A stretch of DNA of 64,000 nucleotides, from contig NZ_CP038145.1 in assembly GCF_004519515.1 (NCBI RefSeq), positions 248,001 through 312,000 of the forward strand, given 5' to 3'. Of this stretch, positions 59,850-64,000 are shown piece by piece; positions within the stretch are counted from its first letter, which is position 1, and every line of letters starts with the position of its first letter. The DNA is from Actinobacillus indolicus. GTDB taxonomy: Bacteria > Pseudomonadota > Gammaproteobacteria > Enterobacterales > Pasteurellaceae. The notes under the pieces are model-generated. The model was not told where the DNA came from. It saw nothing but the letters and a program-made list of their open reading frames with translations, and searched no databases. Made by a program: the position numbers and the translations under genes.

Positions 59850-62702
59850 CTACGAATTAAAAAGTAATGTCCACATTTGACGGACAAAGGCTCGTTCTTC
59901 ACTAAATTCATTCCCATCGACAATACTTTCTTTATTTAATAAATTGAGATGATGAATTTGATTGCGTAATTTAATGTAGCAACCTTTTAAGCCTTCACCT
60001 TGCTCTTGGCTTAGCATACCACACTCAATGCTACTCTCAAAAATGCGAACATTATCTGACCACACTGCCATTTGTGGATGCTCATGGGCGTAATTTAAGA
60101 CCAAATATTGTGCGATAAATTCAATATCAGTGATGCCCCCTTTATCTGTTTTGAGATGAAATTGATGTTCCGAATTTTTACTTAAATGTTGATACATCTT
60201 TTCACGCATATTGCAAATTTCTTCCCTTAACTGACCGCTTGCACGTGCTTGCGATAAGGTTTCTCGGCGAATATGTTCAAATTTATCACGGAGTGCCTGT
60301 GTTCCATAAACTGCACGTGTTCTGACTAACGCTTGAGATTCCCATGTCCATGCTTCATTTTTTTGATAATGATCGTAAGCATTAAAGGTACTCACCAATA
60401 ACCCCGCTTCGCCTGACGGACGTAAGCGCATATCAACTTCATAAAGTACACCTGCACTGGTATTGAGATTGAAGATCCCATTGATCTTTTGCGCCAATTT
60501 TAAATAAAACTGATGGCTTGAAATGGATTTCTTACCGCCAATGGTTTCGCTCTGTTCAGGGGCATTGTGCAAGAACACTAAATCTAAATCGGAGTTATAG
60601 CCAAGCTCAATTCCGCCCAGTTTGCCATAGGCAATGACTGCAAAATCTTTTTCGTCATCGGTTAAATGTTCAGGTGTACCAAAGCGTTGTGAGACTTGCC
60701 GCCAAGCGATATTCACCACAGCGCCGATAATCGCTTCAGCTAAATAGGTTAAATGATCGCTGATTTTCATCACAGGCAAAATGCCTAAAATATCAGCGGA
60801 AGCAATGCGCAATAATTGGCTCTGTTTAAACTGGCGAAGCCCGTCAATCAAAGCTTCTTCATCTTCTTCTGGAATACGCAATAGATATTCTTGCAAGGCT
60901 CTTGGGTAATCTTCAAGGGCAATTACTTTGGTTAAACTCTGTTGTGCGATCAGCTCATCCAATAGCATTGGGTGGCGTGCAATTTGTTCTGCCACCATAA
61001 TAGATTGCGCACAAAGGGTAAATAACTGCGGTAGAATCTGCTCTTTCTCATACAACAATTCAAGATAGGTCGTTCGAGTTGTGATCTTATCAATGATGTT
61101 TAAAATTCTCGGCAGTAGCACCAGATAATCTGGCTGTTGGAAAATGCCGTCTAACACCTTTGGCATTAATTTACGTAAGACTTCTCGCCCACGTACACCA
61201 ATCGGACGTTTGACCCAATCTTCAAACACTACATTCAAAATATGATGAATTTCACTATAATCTTCCGCTTGAACCGTATAATCTTTTAACGCATTTTCTA
61301 AATCAGCTAAGGTTATTTGGTTTTGCATTAAATCTTTCCAGACCGATAATGCTTCATTTTCCTGATCGTCTTCACTCTCTTCTTCGCCGATCAATTCATT
61401 AAATACCTCACGAACATTGTGTTGATGAAATGCTAATTTTTCTAAAAATGATGCCCAATCTGCTTGTTGATTTGCAAAGGCAAGGCGTAATCGTTCTTGT
61501 TCATCTAAAGGTAAAGTTTGTGTCTGTTGATCTCTAATTGCTTGAAGTACATTTTCCGTATGGCGTAAAAAGAGATAAGCCTCTTTAAGTTGTTCCACCT
61601 GTGTTTCGCTTAATAAATTAAGCTGTGCTAATTGGGGCAATACCGCCAATAAACTACGCTGTTGCAAGATTTTATCTCGCCCGCCACGCATCATTTGAAA
61701 AGTTTGGACGATAAACTCCACTTCTCGAATACCGCCAGCCCCCAATTTAATGTTGTCTGTTAGCCCACGACGGATCACTTCTCGGCTAATTTTTGACTTC
61801 ATTTCACGCAGGGATTGAATCGCACTGAAATCTAAATAACGGCGGTAGACAAAAGGACGTAACATCTGCTTCAAATATTTATGGTTAATGTTCGTCAGAT
61901 CTTCGCCTAAAATTTTCGCCTTAATCATCGCATAGCGTTCCCAATCACGCCCCTGCTCTTGATAATAATCTTCCATTGCGGTAAAACTGAGCACCAGCGC
62001 ACCGCTATCCCCAAAGGGACGAAGTCGCATATCTGTGCGATAGACAAAGCCATCAAGGGTGATTTCGTCTAATGCTCGAATTAAACGCTGGCCTAAGCGG
62101 GTAAAAAATTTGCTGTTTTCCATCGGTTTCCGACCGCCCACTGTTTCCCCAATATCAGGATAGGTAAAAATTAAGTCGATATCCGACGAAAAATTTAGCT
62201 CTCGCCCTCCGAGTTTCCCCATGCCCAAAATCAGTAATTCCTGCTTTTCCCCAAACTCATTCATCGGTGTGCCATATTCATTACACATCTGCTCAAAGAG
62301 CCAATCCCTTGCGCCTAAAATCAAAGCTTCGGCTAAATCCGACAATCGTTCAAACACCTGCTGGGTAGATGCGAGCTGATTAGATTGAATAAAACTCAAG
62401 GTTGCCATTTCACGATGACGAAAACGACGTAGCTCATGATGTAACTCATCTTCATTTTTTACTGTAGAAACCACCGCTTTTAAGCGTTCAGCATAATGAT
62501 CACAATCTTCAATCGTTGGGTGTTTTTCCAACCAAGCTTGTAATAATTCAGGCTGTTTTTGTAGCTGTTGAGTGACAAATTCGGACATTGCCATTGCTCT
62601 AACAAGCGGTGAGATTTGCTCAACATTTTGCAAATGGATGGCGTTTGATGTGAGTAACTCGTTGAGTTTAGTTTGGGATTGGGAAAAAAGATGTTCTAAC
62701 AT
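59850..62702 (-). CDS. glnE: Bifunctional glutamine synthetase adenylyltransferase / deadenylyltransferase
   Basis: A 950-residue enzyme that switches glutamine synthetase off and on by adenylylation. Two nucleotidyltransferase domains are visible, each with the G-K-L-G-G motif and a D-x-D metal site: G-K-L-G-G-R-E-L-N-F-S-S-D-I-D-L near residue 165 and G-K-L-G-G-I-E-L-G-Y-N-S-D-L-D-L near 690. E. coli GlnE is 946 residues. The gene is preceded by a hairpin after yciI, so it likely has its own promoter near 62703-62780. Confidence 0.96.
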   Translation of the reverse strand: MLEHLFSQSQTKLNELLTSNAIHLQNVEQISPLVRAMAMSEFVTQQLQKQPELLQAWLEKHPTIEDCDHYAERLKAVVSTVKNEDELHHELRRFRHREMATLSFIQSNQLASTQQVFERLSDLAEALILGARDWLFEQMCNEYGTPMNEFGEKQELLILGMGKLGGRELNFSSDIDLIFTYPDIGETVGGRKPMENSKFFTRLGQRLIRALDEITLDGFVYRTDMRLRPFGDSGALVLSFTAMEDYYQEQGRDWERYAMIKAKILGEDLTNINHKYLKQMLRPFVYRRYLDFSAIQSLREMKSKISREVIRRGLTDNIKLGAGGIREVEFIVQTFQMMRGGRDKILQQRSLLAVLPQLAQLNLLSETQVEQLKEAYLFLRHTENVLQAIRDQQTQTLPLDEQERLRLAFANQQADWASFLEKLAFHQHNVREVFNELIGEEESEDDQENEALSVWKDLMQNQITLADLENALKDYTVQAEDYSEIHHILNVVFEDWVKRPIGVRGREVLRKLMPKVLDGIFQQPDYLVLLPRILNIIDKITTRTTYLELLYEKEQILPQLFTLCAQSIMVAEQIARHPMLLDELIAQQSLTKVIALEDYPRALQEYLLRIPEEDEEALIDGLRQFKQSQLLRIASADILGILPVMKISDHLTYLAEAIIGAVVNIAWRQVSQRFGTPEHLTDDEKDFAVIAYGKLGGIELGYNSDLDLVFLHNAPEQSETIGGKKSISSHQFYLKLAQKINGIFNLNTSAGVLYEVDMRLRPSGEAGLLVSTFNAYDHYQKNEAWTWESQALVRTRAVYGTQALRDKFEHIRRETLSQARASGQLREEICNMREKMYQHLSKNSEHQFHLKTDKGGITDIEFIAQYLVLNYAHEHPQMAVWSDNVRIFESSIECGMLSQEQGEGLKGCYIKLRNQIHHLNLLNKESIVDGNEFSEERAFVRQMWTLLFNS

Positions 62703-62743
62703 AGGCTTGCTATTTGAGATAGTTATACAGTGGAAAAAGGTTA

Positions 62744-62764
62744 ACCGTGGGTAAAACCCACGGT
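62744..62764 (-). terminator. Hairpin between yciI and glnE
   Basis: Perfect 9-bp stem (62744-62752 / 62756-62764) with a 3-nt loop, followed on the minus strand by a T-rich run. Confidence 0.7.
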
Positions 62765-62783
62765 ATAACTTGACAGTTCAGCC

Positions 62784-63080
62784 TTAAAATACTTTCTTAA
62801 ACGGCTTCACAATCACCTCACCATAAACCCCTGCTTCCACATAAGGATCTTGGCTTGCCCACTGTTGTGCTTCTTCAAGGGAATTGAATTTTGCAATCAC
62901 CGTTGAGCCTGTAAAACCTGCTTCACCAGGGTTTTCATCATCAATCGCTGGGTTTGGCCCTGCGGTTAAAAGACGATCTTCCGCTTGTAACTGTTTTAAA
63001 CGTTCAAGGTGTTTTTCACGCACAGCTAAACGTTTTTCAAGGGTGTTAGGAATGTCTTGAGCAAAAATAACGTAATACAT
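62784..63080 (-). CDS. yciI: YciI-like protein
   Basis: A 98-residue YCII-fold (dimeric alpha-beta barrel) protein, the same length as E. coli YciI. M-Y-Y-V-I-F-A-Q-D at the start and D-P-Y-V-E-A-G-V-Y at the end are typical, the latter with the conserved Asp and the nearby R-H-type site. The biological role of YciI is unknown. Start at 63080 has GGAGG 5 bases upstream; the frame goes back to 63101. It follows yciA by 10 bases in a yciB-yciA-yciI order. Confidence 0.9.
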   Translation of the reverse strand: MYYVIFAQDIPNTLEKRLAVREKHLERLKQLQAEDRLLTAGPNPAIDDENPGEAGFTGSTVIAKFNSLEEAQQWASQDPYVEAGVYGEVIVKPFKKVF

Positions 63081-63090
63081 ATATCCTCCA

Positions 63091-63534
63091 TTAAGATGCA
63101 ATTAAGGCTAAAGCTTGGTCAAGTTCTGGATTATCCTCTCGTGGAATAACACGAGGTCTGCCATTATTATCTACGGCGACAAAGGTAAATTCCGCTTCTA
63201 TTACGCAATGACGATCACGCATACCATCGTAAACTTTTTTGATCCAAACTTCGACTTTGATTTGAATCGATGTACGCCCAACTTTCGTACATTTCCCATA
63301 ACAGCACACCACATCGCCCACCGCAACAGGCAGTAAAAAAGACATTTTATCTACCGACACTGTCACAACACGGCCTTTTGCCAATTCTTTGGCCAGAATT
63401 GCACCGCCCATATCCATTTGTGACATGATCCAGCCACCGAAAATATCCCCATTGGCATTGGTATCTGATGGCATCGCCAAGGTGCGTAAAATCAACGAAC
63501 CTTCTGGTTGGCGTTGAGTTTGATTAGTTTCCAT
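63091..63534 (-). CDS. yciA: Acyl-CoA thioester hydrolase YciA
   Basis: A 147-residue hotdog-fold thioesterase hydrolysing various acyl-CoAs. The catalytic motif N-A-N-G-D-I-F-G-G-W-I-M-S-Q-M-D is intact with the catalytic aspartate and the conserved G-G-W. H. influenzae YciA (HI0827) is the structural model. It overlaps yciB by 11 bases (63524-63534), so translation is coupled. YciA and YciB are usually neighbours in enterics too and are linked to membrane lipid synthesis. Confidence 0.94.
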   Translation of the reverse strand: METNQTQRQPEGSLILRTLAMPSDTNANGDIFGGWIMSQMDMGGAILAKELAKGRVVTVSVDKMSFLLPVAVGDVVCCYGKCTKVGRTSIQIKVEVWIKKVYDGMRDRHCVIEAEFTFVAVDNNGRPRVIPREDNPELDQALALIAS

Positions 63535-64000
63535 TTTTTTCCTCGCTTTGTTCTAATTGTTTTAAATGTGGATAAAGGTAAATACCTGTGGCAATAACAG
63601 CTGTTAAGCTCAGTCCAGTTAAACCAAAGACTTTGAAATTTGCCCAAGCATCATCAGAGAAAAATTCACTGATGATAATATTGATGATCATACAAAGAAT
63701 AAAAAAGCCAGCCCAACCTAAATTAAGTTTTTCCCAGACTGGTTGTGCTAATTTAAGTTCTTTGCCTAATAGCATTTGGATCAACGGCTTTTTGAAAGCG
63801 TATTGGCTAATCAATAATGCCGCAGCAAAAATAGCATTCACAATGGTCACTTTCCATTTTAGGAATGCAAGGTCGTTAAAGTAAGCGGTCAGTAAGCCAA
63901 AGAAAACAACGGCTACACCCATAATCCATTGATTTTTTTCGATTTTTTTATAAAGGACTTTTAACACTACTAATTGAATTACCGTTGCGACCACTAAAAC
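63524..64000 (-). CDS. yciB: Inner membrane-spanning protein YciB (septation protein A), N-terminus outside
   Basis: The last 158 codons of an ispZ/yciB gene; the start lies beyond 64000. Several membrane spans are visible, and the F-L-K-W-K-V-T-I, K-K-P-L-I-Q-M-L-L-G-K-E and P-V-W-E-K-L-N-L-G-W-A stretches are strongly conserved in YciB. It is involved in cell-envelope synthesis and septation. The M at 63994 is internal (a GTG codon), so the fragment should not be taken as a complete gene. Confidence 0.92.
   Translation of the reverse strand, partial: VLVVATVIQLVVLKVLYKKIEKNQWIMGVAVVFFGLLTAYFNDLAFLKWKVTIVNAIFAAALLISQYAFKKPLIQMLLGKELKLAQPVWEKLNLGWAGFFILCMIINIIISEFFSDDAWANFKVFGLTGLSLTAVIATGIYLYPHLKQLEQSEEKNGN

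Noticed and set aside
63994..64000. Complete yciB starting at 63994
   Set aside because: The codon is a GTG in the middle of a conserved region; the family has roughly 25-30 more residues upstream, outside the window.

Overview
The window is ordinary chromosome from a member of the Pasteurellaceae. Gene content matches that family, base composition is AT-rich, and the 9-mer ACAAGCGGT / ACCGCTTGT recurs at least 20 times both between and inside genes. That is the core of the DNA uptake signal sequence (USS) of the Actinobacillus pleuropneumoniae / Mannheimia haemolytica / Bibersteinia type, so a host in or near that clade is likely. The species cannot be fixed from the sequence alone. No rRNA, tRNA, prophage, intact insertion sequence or CRISPR array was seen.

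Layout. 1-3.1 kb: end of pyrD, then a convergent lactate-utilisation operon lutABC. 3.1-9.0 kb: folA, divergent proB, a TSUP permease, nth and topA. 9.0-16.2 kb: a LysR regulator and a tyrR-sapA-sapB-sapC-sapD operon with no sapF. 16.2-20.5 kb: a PBP7-type peptidase, pyrH, a phosphoethanolamine transferase and queF. 20.5-30.9 kb: a 3303-residue trimeric autotransporter adhesin (TAA) with a near-perfect 1488-bp internal duplication, a dockerin-like calcium loop, and a long structured 5' leader. 30.9-33.5 kb: gmhB, then bcp and hemW, each broken by one missing base in a C/G run. 33.5-38.4 kb: sdaA, sdaC (with a possible Shine-Dalgarno-masking hairpin), cysS, and a decayed toxin-antitoxin locus beside a small palindromic inverted-repeat element. 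38.4-44.9 kb: ppiB, cpdB, gdhA, ubiG, a small lipoprotein and leuB. 44.9-54.1 kb: a tightly packed tamA-tamB-cydD-cydC cluster. 54.1-64 kb: envC-yibQ, fadD, rseBC, a lipoprotein, glnE, yciI, yciA and the end of yciB.

How the genes work together. Much of the window serves the cell envelope. TamA/TamB assist outer-membrane biogenesis, EnvC and the PBP7-type enzyme act on murein, RseB/RseC belong to the envelope-stress circuit, the phosphoethanolamine transferase and GmhB act on lipopolysaccharide, Sap imports peptides, and the TAA is the large surface adhesin. The rest is core metabolism: lactate, serine, glutamate, proline, leucine, folate, pyrimidines and ubiquinone.

The observations most worth a second look are the three-hairpin leader and promoter of the TAA, the two-copy 154-155 bp inverted-repeat element and the truncated toxin next to it, the SD-masking hairpin before sdaC, the homopolymer frameshifts in bcp and hemW, and uptake sequences that encode functional Thr-Ala-Cys tripeptides.
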